Origin: Roseibacillus sp.
GTDB taxonomy: Bacteria; Verrucomicrobiota; Verrucomicrobiia; Verrucomicrobiales; Akkermansiaceae
Assembly: GCA_028821775.1 (NCBI GenBank)
Contig: JAPKFB010000023.1
Span: 1-64,000, forward strand
Direction: 5' to 3'
DNA length: 64,000 nt
The notes below the pieces were generated by a model. That model did not search any database, had not been told where the DNA came from, and was given only the letters and a program-made list of their open reading frames with translations. Made by a program: the position numbers and the translations under genes. Shown piece by piece: positions 16,853-24,847 of this stretch (the stretch's first letter is position 1; each line of letters starts with the position of its first letter).

Positions 16853-19825
16853 TTAGTCCACGAACATGAATTCGTTCAGGTTCAGGACGAGGAGGGCAAA
16901 ACGGTTGAAGGCATCCTCGGACGAAAGCTTGTGCTCACGTATCATGACTTCGATGAACTCGCTCCCGTACTCCACTTCGCGCGGAGATGCGGAACGGGCA
17001 AGGGCAAGCTCGAGGGCGAGCTCAATCTGGCGCTTGGGATCGTCCGGAGCCTCCGCACGCAGCCGATCCGCAAAGTTTTTCGCTTCGCGATTGGCAAAGT
17101 CACTATTGAGCATGGCCAATGCCTGGGTGGGCAGGATGCTGCTGAAACGCACCGGACAGGTTCCGTCAGTGTCCGCGAAATCAAAGTCCTGCAGAATGGG
17201 CGGCACCAACGATCGCTTCACCTTGATGTAGACGCTGCGGCGCAACTCATCTTCGGGGGAGGATTTTCCCCACTTGCCACCCTTGGTAGAGGAGGTCGCC
17301 AACACTTCGGCAGAAAGCTTGATGTAGATGCTGGGGCCACCCATCTTGGTGTTGAGACGACCAGTGACCGCCAGGACAGAGTCGCGCAGTTCCTCGGCCG
17401 TGAGACGGCGCACATCGAAACGCCACCACCACTTGTTGTCGGCATCCTTGGCGAGCCCATCGGGCCGGCCACGCGAGGACATCTGGTAGGTCTGCGACAT
17501 CATCATTCCTTTGTGCATCGCCTTGAGACTCCATTTTTGCCGCACCAGCTCAGTCGCCAGCCAGTCGAGCAGGACGGGGTGAGAAGGACGCTCCCCGAGA
17601 TAACCGAAGTCGTTCGGGGTAGCACAGATTCCGCGCCCAAAGTGATGCTGCCACAGGCGGTTCATGATGACCCGGGATGTGCGGGGATTGTCCGGCTCAG
17701 TCACCCACTGGGCCAAGGCGAGACGGCGCCCGCTGGTATTGCGACCGTGCGCGGGAGGAGTCCCCGTCAGCTTTTTCCCACCAAAGATTGAGGGCACCGC
17801 CGGACTCACCACCGTGTCGGCCTTGGCGTGCGCATTGCCCCGAATGTGCACATGCAGCGCAGGCGGGGTCTTGCCGTGCTCCTGAACGACCTGCGCATCC
17901 ATCGTCCCGGGCTTGGGCCGCTTGTTGGCATGCTCGGCAATCTGTCTCTGGAGCCGCTTGCGCTTGCCAAGCAACTTCGGTTCGACGCCCTTGCCTTTGG
18001 ACATCGCCAAGGCGGTCTCAATCGTAAAACGATCGCCTCGGGAGGCCTTGATCCCAAAATCAAAGTACTGCCCGCCACTTTTCTGAATCACGTGCACGGT
18101 CACCACGTTGCGCCCGGTCTGAAGCGCCTGCAGGAACTTCTTGTCGGCATCGGATTCAACATAATCCCCGATGAACCCGGTCCGTTTCAACACGGGCTGA
18201 CCGTTGAGATAGAGTTCCATATCTTCATCGTGGTAGAGCGAAAGCTTGAGGGACTTGGGCACACTCTCCAACAGGAAGGTCCTCTGGGCCCAGAGATCCC
18301 GCGTTTTCCATTCCGTGCCGATCCGCGAGTTGGGAGTGCCCTTCGTCCCAAATCCAGCCTCCCCTTTCTTCCACTTTTCATTCTCGGCCCGGAAGCCGAC
18401 CGCCGACCAATTGTTCGCCGGTTTCTTGAAGGTGTAATACCAGGTCGCGCCCTTTCCGCCGCGGGCATCAGGCAGAACAGTCTCCATCCCGGGGTTCTCC
18501 GAAAGGCGGCCCTTCAAACTCGGGAAGAGCTTGATCAGTTGGGCCCCGATTTTCTTCTCCGTGGCCGCAAGACCGCTCAGCTGACGCTTGCCGTCCTCCT
18601 CATGCTTCTTGAGCGCAACGACGTAGGCCGCATCCTCTGTCCCTCCCCCGACTTTCTCCACGTTGGAACCACCCTTGCCCGGCTGCTTCACCCCGCGGAA
18701 GAAGGCCATGAAGCTGTAGTAGTCTACCTGTGAAATGGGATCGCCCTTGTGATCGTGACAACGCGCACAACCGATCGTCATCCCCAGCATGCCCTCCGCC
18801 GTGATCCGAAGATCATCATCGAGGTTGTCGAAGAGATGCTGCAAGCGGTCGGCCGGCTCGTCATCCCACTGCATGAGACGGTGATAGCCCGTCGCGATCA
18901 TCGACTGCGAGGTCGGCGACTCGATCTCATCCCCGGCAAGCTGATGAAGGAGGAACTGATCGTAGGGCAAATCCGCGTTGAAGGCATCAATGACGTAATC
19001 GCGATAACGCCAGATATGCGGCTTCTCGGAGTCGCGCTCAAATCCGTTCGACTCGGCATAGCGCACGATGTCGAGCCAGTGCCGCACCCACTTTTCGCCG
19101 TAGTGCGGTGAGGCCAGCAGGCGATCGATCACCTTCTCCCAGGCATTTGGTGCCTGGTCGTTCTCAAACTCACGGACATCCTCGAGGGTCGGCGGAAGCC
19201 CGGTGATGTCGAAGCTCGCACGGCGGATCAGCTCGCCTCGACTGGCGGGCCCATTGGGCTTCAGGCCTGCCTGCGCCAAGCGGGTGTATATATAGGCATC
19301 GATCGGATTCTTGCCCCAGGTCGCATGCCCGGTTTTGGGCACCGCCGGACGCTTGAGCGGCTTGTAGGACCAGAACGACTTGGTGGTCGCGTTGATGCTC
19401 GTGATCTCGGACTTCTCCTCGTGCATCTCGTGCAGGAAGTTCATGTCTGCCTTCGTCCACGGCAGTCCCCGCTTCACCCATTCCGCAAAGATCGCGCGAT
19501 CCTCCTCGGACAACTTCGAGCGCGGCGGCATCTTGAGATCTTCATCATCATAGGTGAGCACATGCAGGATGAGGCTCTTCTCGGGCTCCGCTTCATTGAA
19601 GGCCGGTCCGTGCTCTCCACCCTTGGTGATTCCCTTGCGGCTGATCAGTTGCAATCCGGACTTGATCTTGAGCTTGCCCTTGGCGTCTTTGCCGCCGTGA
19701 CACTTGATGCAGTTTGCATCCAAAAGCGGACGCACTTTTTCCGTGAAAAACCTGACGTCTTCACTCTTGAAACTTTGAGCGGACGCCGTGGCTGCCAACA
19801 ACGGAAGGAGGAGGAGTTTCTTCAT
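16853..19825 (-). CDS. PSCyt1-DUF1549-DUF1553 secreted cytochrome c-like protein
   Basis: A 990-residue exported protein with a signal peptide (MKKLLLLPLLAATASA). Residues about 20-110 form a planctomycete-type cytochrome domain with heme motif CIKCH (DANCIKCHGG). DUF1549 follows (RASFDITGLPPTLEDVR, YGEKWVRHWLDIVRYAES, and GCARCHDHKGDPI, a second CxxCH). A middle beta-rich segment (about 470-620) resembles a carbohydrate-binding insert. DUF1553 makes up the C-terminal third (SRVIMNRLWQHHFGRG, LNSDFANREAKNFADRL, LLVLNLNEFMFVD). It overlaps the upstream IclR gene by 4 bases (ATGA), so translation is coupled. Likely a periplasmic component of a substrate-specific degradation module. Confidence 0.88.
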   Translation of the reverse strand: MKKLLLLPLLAATASAQSFKSEDVRFFTEKVRPLLDANCIKCHGGKDAKGKLKIKSGLQLISRKGITKGGEHGPAFNEAEPEKSLILHVLTYDDEDLKMPPRSKLSEEDRAIFAEWVKRGLPWTKADMNFLHEMHEEKSEITSINATTKSFWSYKPLKRPAVPKTGHATWGKNPIDAYIYTRLAQAGLKPNGPASRGELIRRASFDITGLPPTLEDVREFENDQAPNAWEKVIDRLLASPHYGEKWVRHWLDIVRYAESNGFERDSEKPHIWRYRDYVIDAFNADLPYDQFLLHQLAGDEIESPTSQSMIATGYHRLMQWDDEPADRLQHLFDNLDDDLRITAEGMLGMTIGCARCHDHKGDPISQVDYYSFMAFFRGVKQPGKGGSNVEKVGGGTEDAAYVVALKKHEEDGKRQLSGLAATEKKIGAQLIKLFPSLKGRLSENPGMETVLPDARGGKGATWYYTFKKPANNWSAVGFRAENEKWKKGEAGFGTKGTPNSRIGTEWKTRDLWAQRTFLLESVPKSLKLSLYHDEDMELYLNGQPVLKRTGFIGDYVESDADKKFLQALQTGRNVVTVHVIQKSGGQYFDFGIKASRGDRFTIETALAMSKGKGVEPKLLGKRKRLQRQIAEHANKRPKPGTMDAQVVQEHGKTPPALHVHIRGNAHAKADTVVSPAVPSIFGGKKLTGTPPAHGRNTSGRRLALAQWVTEPDNPRTSRVIMNRLWQHHFGRGICATPNDFGYLGERPSHPVLLDWLATELVRQKWSLKAMHKGMMMSQTYQMSSRGRPDGLAKDADNKWWWRFDVRRLTAEELRDSVLAVTGRLNTKMGGPSIYIKLSAEVLATSSTKGGKWGKSSPEDELRRSVYIKVKRSLVPPILQDFDFADTDGTCPVRFSSILPTQALAMLNSDFANREAKNFADRLRAEAPDDPKRQIELALELALARSASPREVEYGSEFIEVMIREHKLSSEDAFNRFALLVLNLNEFMFVD

Positions 19826-20634
19826 GCGCTAACGGGTAGTTGGATCGATCCAAGCCGGGTGGAAATGGTATCTGCGTGCGACCGAATCAATCGGCCCACG
19901 TTATCGAGTTCTATGTCGGGAAGTCGCGTGGCCGGAGCGGTGATCCAAATGCTGGCTGCGGGAACATTCTGGGCGTCAAAAATGGGGGCTCCGATACAAT
20001 ACTGCCCTTCCATCTCTTCCGAAAGATCAAAAGCGTATCCAAGCTCCCGTACCTTGCCCAGTTCGGACTCGAACTCCTCGGCGCTCGTGATCGTGTTCTG
20101 CGTGAAGCGCTTGAAGGGCATCTCCGCCATGATCCCGGCGCGCTCGTGCTGCGGAAGCCAAGCCAGCAGAGCCTTGCCCGGCGCGGCGGTGTGCAAGGGA
20201 AAGCGCACCCCCGGATCGACTGAAAAACGAAAGTTGTGAGTCCCGGGAACTTGATCAAGCACCACCCCCTCGGCCCCGATTCGGGTGCCCAGCAGGACCG
20301 TCTCACGCGTCTCATCGCGCAACTCACGCATCACTCCGAGGGCCTTCTCAAAGAGGTTCGCTTCGGATACCGCGGTCGCTCCAAAGGCAATGAACTTCGA
20401 GGTGAGGCGATACGCTTTTCTCGGTTCCAGGCGCTCGAGGTAGCCATTTTCCTGCAAGGTCACCGCGATCCGAAAGGCGCTGTTCTTGGGAATGCCAAGC
20501 GCTTCGCTGAGCTTCGTGACATTGAGACCCCCCGGGTGCTGGCCCAACAACTCCACCACCGCCAAGGCCCGATCAAGGATCGGGACTCGATACCGGCTCA
20601 AGTCCGTTGTTGATTTGGAATTCTCGTTTGCCAT
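19822..20634 (-). CDS. IclR family transcriptional regulator
   Basis: A 270-residue regulator, taking the ATG at 20632-20634 (MANENSKSTTDLSRYRVP). An earlier in-frame ATG at 20697 adds a tail that does not look like the family. The N-terminal winged helix (ILDRALAVVELLGQHPGGLN, then LSEALGIPKNSAFRIAVTLQ) binds DNA. The C-terminal effector domain has the IclR pattern (RDETRETVLLGTRIG, FPLHTAAPGKALLAWLP, GYAFDLSEEMEGQYCIGAPI). Its stop codon overlaps the start of the DUF1549 gene, so it probably controls its own operon in response to a small aromatic or sugar-derived ligand. The ligand cannot be predicted. Confidence 0.9.
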   Translation of the reverse strand: MANENSKSTTDLSRYRVPILDRALAVVELLGQHPGGLNVTKLSEALGIPKNSAFRIAVTLQENGYLERLEPRKAYRLTSKFIAFGATAVSEANLFEKALGVMRELRDETRETVLLGTRIGAEGVVLDQVPGTHNFRFSVDPGVRFPLHTAAPGKALLAWLPQHERAGIMAEMPFKRFTQNTITSAEEFESELGKVRELGYAFDLSEEMEGQYCIGAPIFDAQNVPAASIWITAPATRLPDIELDNVGRLIRSHADTISTRLGSIQLPVSA

Positions 20635-20827
20635 TTGAAATCCGTGCTTTGGATTACGCCAGAATCTACGCCACGAATACAGAAAAAAACATGCCACAAG
20701 AAGGTGACCATTTCTCCTGATTTTCTGCGCTTTGACACTCTTTTAGGGGAGTTGGATCAGGTGGCAGGGCCACCCACGCTCACTTCCAGGAACCAAGAGG
20801 GCCACAGAACTCTCCCTGAGCGCTATT

Positions 20828-21802
20828 CTACAATCCGAGCCACGCCCGCCCAAAGGAAATGATGATCGGAATGGTCACAATCGCCACCACGGAGGTGGTC
20901 AAGACCACTTGCACTGCAGCGGCGGGATTCGCTCCATAATGTCGGGCGAGCACGATCGGGGTCACCGCACTCGGCATCGCGGCCTGGATCAGGAGGACCT
21001 GTTTGAACTCGATGACCAGCGGGAGAAACTTCGCGAGGGAAAGAATCACGATCGGCATGACGCCCATGCGCACGATCAGGCTGCCAATGCCCACCCGGAC
21101 GGAGAAGGGCGCCTTCCCCAAGAGGTCCGAGATTGCCGTGCCGATCAAAAGCAAGCCCACCGGAAAGGCACACACCCCGAGCCAGTGCAGGAGGTTGAGG
21201 ACCATGTCGAAAACAAACGCAACCGACGACGAGCGCTCCACCAGGAGATCAAATCGCGCGAAGACGAGAATCAATCCCACCAGGACCGCGACGATGGGGC
21301 CCGTGAGAAATTCGCGCAGCGACCGCACCGGTCTGCCGCGCAGGATGTACATCCCCAAGGTCCAGATTCCGAGTTCGACCCCGAGGCTGTGGGTAAAGAG
21401 CAAACCCAGAACCGTGGTTTCGTCCTTGGGGAAGAAGACAATCAGAAGGGGGATCGCCACGTAGCCGTAGTTCTGAATACCGGCCGTCAGGGTGAAGCTG
21501 CGCCAGCCCGTCCCTTTGCGCAAGCCGATGACGCGTCCCACCAGGAGGGCCGTGCCCAAGCCCAGCATGATGATCACAAAGCCCACTCCAATCGCGGAGA
21601 AGACCACTCCCGGATCGCGAAGAAGTTCAGCGCGCAACACCTTGTCCAGGATGAGCGCGGGATAGAGAACATGAATGACAAGCTTGGTCAGTCCCGAATC
21701 CATCTCGGAGCCCAACACCTCGGCCCGCCGCAAGATTCCTCCCACCACCATGAGGAGATAGATCGGAATCACTGCCACAAGAATCTCCGGAAGTCCGTCC
21801 AC
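20828..21802 (-). CDS. AEC family (auxin efflux carrier-type) transporter
   Basis: A 324-residue integral membrane protein with about ten hydrophobic segments in two halves, as in the AEC/bile-acid-arsenite superfamily. Landmarks: PIYLLMVVGGILRRAEVL, LTKLVIHVLYPALILDKVL, FTLTAGIQNYGYVAIPLLI (the conserved mid-protein Asn region) and LLIQAAMPSAVTPIVLARHY in the C-terminal half. Members export or import organic acids such as malate; substrate specificity is not visible here. It is a single gene on the minus strand, 29 bases downstream of the CPBP-like remnant. Confidence 0.88.
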   Translation of the reverse strand: MDGLPEILVAVIPIYLLMVVGGILRRAEVLGSEMDSGLTKLVIHVLYPALILDKVLRAELLRDPGVVFSAIGVGFVIIMLGLGTALLVGRVIGLRKGTGWRSFTLTAGIQNYGYVAIPLLIVFFPKDETTVLGLLFTHSLGVELGIWTLGMYILRGRPVRSLREFLTGPIVAVLVGLILVFARFDLLVERSSSVAFVFDMVLNLLHWLGVCAFPVGLLLIGTAISDLLGKAPFSVRVGIGSLIVRMGVMPIVILSLAKFLPLVIEFKQVLLIQAAMPSAVTPIVLARHYGANPAAAVQVVLTTSVVAIVTIPIIISFGRAWLGL

Positions 21803-21831
21803 AGGGGGAGGCTAGGGACACGCAAGGTCCT

Positions 21832-22231
21832 CTACCAGAGCGGAGTCCTCCCGGTTTCACCCTCCCGGCCGGGAGCAGGTCCCTCCCAAGGCACGCGAAG
21901 CTCCAGCTGATAGATCAGAAAGACATTCCCGAAGATCAGGATGTTATAAATCGCGGGCAGAATGATCCTCGTCAAAATCGATCCGGTCCGCCAGGCCAGA
22001 ACGCCACAACACGCACCAAACACCCCCACCCGAAATGATCCCCTCCGGACTGAGATCCTCGTTGGCATCCGGGAGCCATTGTTAGAACCCGGAGAGATTT
22101 TCCCCCGACTCCATCAAGCGCAGCTCACGGTCAACATAAGGCCGGTAGACAGCTTCATCTCCCCATCCCTCCGCCGCGCGGCTCTCCAGGTGAATCGAGA
22201 TCGTCATCGCCACCCACAGAGTCGCCGCCAT
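21832..22231 (-). pseudogene. Remnants of a membrane protein, CPBP-protease-like C-terminus
   Basis: Two short minus-strand frames. The first, 22231-22082 (49 codons), starts MAATLWVAMTISIHLE and ends in a stop. The second, 22068-21832, reads FRVGVFGACCGVLAWRTGSI then LTRIILPAIYNILIFGN and resembles the final helices of CPBP-type (CAAX protease-like) membrane proteins, where a Gly-x-x-x-Gly-x-Leu-x-x-x-Thr-Gly-Ser segment precedes the last helix. The expected His in that last helix (LHAxYN) is replaced by Pro-Ala-Ile-Tyr-Asn, and the upstream catalytic Glu-Glu helix is absent. I read this as a decayed gene; the first frame could be an independent small membrane peptide. Confidence 0.4.
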
Positions 22232-22312
22232 AAGCACGCCCCTCCAAGGGAGGCGACCGTATTCGGGACGACGATAGCGCGGAAAGATCTTGGCGTGGTG
22301 ACCGAGAACTCC

Positions 22313-23491
22313 CTACTTCACCACGCTCTTGAAGTTCGCACTCAGTGTCACGGCCACCCCCTTTTTGGCGAGCTCATCGAGTTCCGCCAAATGCAGCCGC
22401 GTACTCAGGATGAAGGGAGCTTCCCCTTTTTCCCAGTGCCCATAGGTGGTCACCACAAAGGTCCCCTTCTGGTCGGGCAGGACCTCCACTCCGGGATAGG
22501 TCGTGTCGTGCCCCTTCTTGTTGTCCAGGAGACGCAGGAGGTATTGTCCTGGCCGCCCCTGCACGAGGTCTTCATAGGTTCCCACCCAGCCTGTGCAGTC
22601 GCCATCGGTGTTGGGAAGCGCGTTGCCCTTCGCATAGCGCCCGCGAAAAACGATCAGAAGGCGCCCATCGGGAGCGTACTTGCAGGTATGCCGATCACCG
22701 GTGAGCGTGATTGGCAATTCCCGCGGTTCGCTCCAGGTCTTGCCTTCGTCGTTCGAGAACATGATGTGCGAGTTCTTCGCGCGCGCATTTTCACGCAACA
22801 ACATCGCGAGTTGGCTGCCATCGGGCGATCGCACCAGCCCCGGCTCACAGAGATGCACCCTGCCATCCTTCTGCAAAATGCGCGGAAACGACCACGTCAA
22901 CCCACCATCTTCGGTGTTGGTCTGATACAGCCGGAACTGCGCCGGCTTGCGCACCGTTCCCTTCGCGCTAAAAAATCGCCCATCATCGTGAAAGACGCTC
23001 AGGTAGTGACCGTTCCCGGTCTTCAATTCCGCGTGCGCGCCCATCACCACGATCCCGCCCCAGTCCCCTGCCTTCTGCAACTCGCTCCAACTCTTGCCCT
23101 CGTCCTCGCTCACTGCCGTGCGGGCCGGATAGAGACCCGACCACATGATGATCCGCTTTTTACCCTTGGCATCGGTCATGCGATGGAGAGTGGGTACCTC
23201 CTTGGAGGTCGCCCACGTCGCGGGAGTGGGCAAGCGCTCGCTCCAGGTCTTGCCGCCATCCATGCTACGCTTGTAGACGATTGGCCCCCGCCCGTGTCCT
23301 TTGGGATACACCGCCAGGATCGTCTTCCCGTCATCGAGCAGACAAGTCGTCACGTGTCCGAGGTACTGCCCCTTTTCGCGGTCAACCACCACCTGTCTCT
23401 CCGCCTCGTCCGCGAGATTGAGAAAGGTGATCTCCGGCACTGCGAAGGCCCCAGACATTCCCAGGACCGCAAGGAGAGCACACAACTTCAT
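22313..23491 (-). CDS. Secreted sialidase-like (BNR/Asp-box) glycosidase
   Basis: A 392-residue protein with a signal peptide (MKLCALLAVLGMSGAFA). Four Asp-box motifs (S/N-x-D-x-G-x-x-W) mark a six-bladed sialidase propeller: SMDGGKTW, SEDEGKSW, NTEDGGLTW and SNDEGKTW. Other family-like features are an Arg-containing start of the fold, LCEPGLVRSPDGSQLAMLLR and DTTYPGVEVLPD. Bacterial homologues of this subtype are often annotated exo-alpha-sialidase but may act on other acidic sugars. It is a single gene divergent from the formylglycine-generating enzyme, about 115 bases away. Enzyme activity is inferred from fold only. Confidence 0.82.
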   Translation of the reverse strand: MKLCALLAVLGMSGAFAVPEITFLNLADEAERQVVVDREKGQYLGHVTTCLLDDGKTILAVYPKGHGRGPIVYKRSMDGGKTWSERLPTPATWATSKEVPTLHRMTDAKGKKRIIMWSGLYPARTAVSEDEGKSWSELQKAGDWGGIVVMGAHAELKTGNGHYLSVFHDDGRFFSAKGTVRKPAQFRLYQTNTEDGGLTWSFPRILQKDGRVHLCEPGLVRSPDGSQLAMLLRENARAKNSHIMFSNDEGKTWSEPRELPITLTGDRHTCKYAPDGRLLIVFRGRYAKGNALPNTDGDCTGWVGTYEDLVQGRPGQYLLRLLDNKKGHDTTYPGVEVLPDQKGTFVVTTYGHWEKGEAPFILSTRLHLAELDELAKKGVAVTLSANFKSVVK

Positions 23492-23606
23492 GCCTCAGCC
23501 TAGCCCCAGCACGACTGGTCACAACTCGATTCGTCGCGACGTCCTCTCAGTGCAGTCCCTCCCGGGCGCAGCTTGCGACAAGTGAATCCTTGGCCTAGAA
23601 GTCCCC

Positions 23607-24590
23607 ATGAGCGACGGCAAGCCCTGCTGCACTCCCACCCGCGGAAACGGTGGGACTGCGCCGTCCCCATTCGCATTCTCCCGCTCTCCCGAGGCTGGAT
23701 CCACCACTGGGATGGTGCCCATCGAGCAGGCCACTTTTCTGATGGGCGCCAAAGGCTCCGAGATTTGGGCCGCAGATGGCGAAGGGCCAGTTCGTGAAGT
23801 GCGTCTCGCGCCCTACTTCCTCGATCGCACCGCGGTCACCAACGAGCAGTTTGCCGCTTTCGTCGGAGCCACCGATTACCAACCTGAGGCGGAACGCTTC
23901 GGCTGGTCCTTCGTCTTTCACAACCAGATCCCGAAAGCCCATCTCAAGCGCATCAAGTTTGACCGGGTCTTTGGGATCGAGTGGTGGGCCAAGGTCGGGG
24001 ACGCTTCTTGGCGAAAGCCTGGCGGACCGGGAACCAACATCCGCAAGCGAATGGACCACCCTGTCGTGCATGTCTCCTGGAACGATGCCAACGCCTACTG
24101 TCACTGGGCCGGCAAGCGACTGCCCACCGAAGCCGAATGGGAGTGTGCCGCGCGCGGTGGAAGAGAGGGGCAGCTTTATCCCTGGGGCGACGAACTCACC
24201 CCCAAGGGCAAACACCGTTGCAACATCTGGCAAGGCCGCTTCCCGGAAAATGACACCGCCGACGACGGCTACGCGGGCACCGCCCCGGCCCGCTCCTTCC
24301 AAGCGAACGACTTCGGCATCTCCAACATGATGGGCAATGCCTGGGACTGGGTGGCGGACTGGTTTGATGCCTCCTACCCGAAATCCGCGACTGCCGACAA
24401 CCCTCGCGGACCCGACAAGGGAAGCGAGAAAGTCATCCGCGGAGGATCCTTCCTCTGCCACGAATCCTACTGCAATCGCTACCGAAACTCGGCCCGCAGC
24501 AAGATCACCCCAGACTCCACAACCTGCCATCTGAGTTTTCGCTGCGCGCTGACAAGCGAGGCTCTTTCCCCGCCCTCGATCGAAATATGA
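23607..24590 (+). CDS. Formylglycine-generating enzyme (sulfatase-modifying factor)
   Basis: A 327-residue FGE-fold protein. Family signatures run the full length: GMVPIEQATFLMGA, VREVRLAPYFLDRTAVTNEQ, HPVVHVSWNDANAYCHWAG, RLPTEAEWECAARGG, YPWGDEL and GNAWDWVADWF. Most important is RGGSFLCHESYCNRYRNSAR, which carries both copper-binding active-site cysteines in the Cys-x4-Cys arrangement of authentic FGE. This separates it from the many non-catalytic FGE-fold proteins. It would oxidise the Cys of C-x-P/A-x-R sulfatases to formylglycine in the cytoplasm before export, and the sulfatase at 12111-13541 is an obvious client. The Cys-Cys near the N-terminus (KPCCTP) is common in bacterial versions. 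Confidence 0.92.
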   Translation: MSDGKPCCTPTRGNGGTAPSPFAFSRSPEAGSTTGMVPIEQATFLMGAKGSEIWAADGEGPVREVRLAPYFLDRTAVTNEQFAAFVGATDYQPEAERFGWSFVFHNQIPKAHLKRIKFDRVFGIEWWAKVGDASWRKPGGPGTNIRKRMDHPVVHVSWNDANAYCHWAGKRLPTEAEWECAARGGREGQLYPWGDELTPKGKHRCNIWQGRFPENDTADDGYAGTAPARSFQANDFGISNMMGNAWDWVADWFDASYPKSATADNPRGPDKGSEKVIRGGSFLCHESYCNRYRNSARSKITPDSTTCHLSFRCALTSEALSPPSIEI

Positions 24591-24665
24591 TCTCGACAGT
24601 TGCACATCTCACTAAAGGACAGATCCTCCCCTCATGCTCTGACAACTCTGCAACTGCGCGAAGAC

Positions 24666-24685
24666 AAAATCCGGTCGGATTTTTC
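24666..24685 (+). terminator. Rho-independent terminator after the FGE gene
   Basis: AAAATCC-GGTC-GGATTTT forms a 7-bp stem with a 4-base loop followed by another T, 75 bases past the FGE stop. Just beyond it (to 24739) an ATG-less frame LVILSLAIIGVIIWANR ends in TAG, probably a fragment of a small membrane protein. Confidence 0.55.
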
Positions 24686-24847
24686 TCGTAATTCTCAGCC
24701 TCGCCATCATCGGGGTCATCATCTGGGCCAACCGATAGCTCCTTCCCTGCATCGGCGCGACCCGCCTCTCTTCCAAGGGCCGCCCCCAGCGAGGATCGCC
24801 ATTCGGCTGGCGACCCCCGGACGACCTCCCCCTCCCTCACCCCGCCC

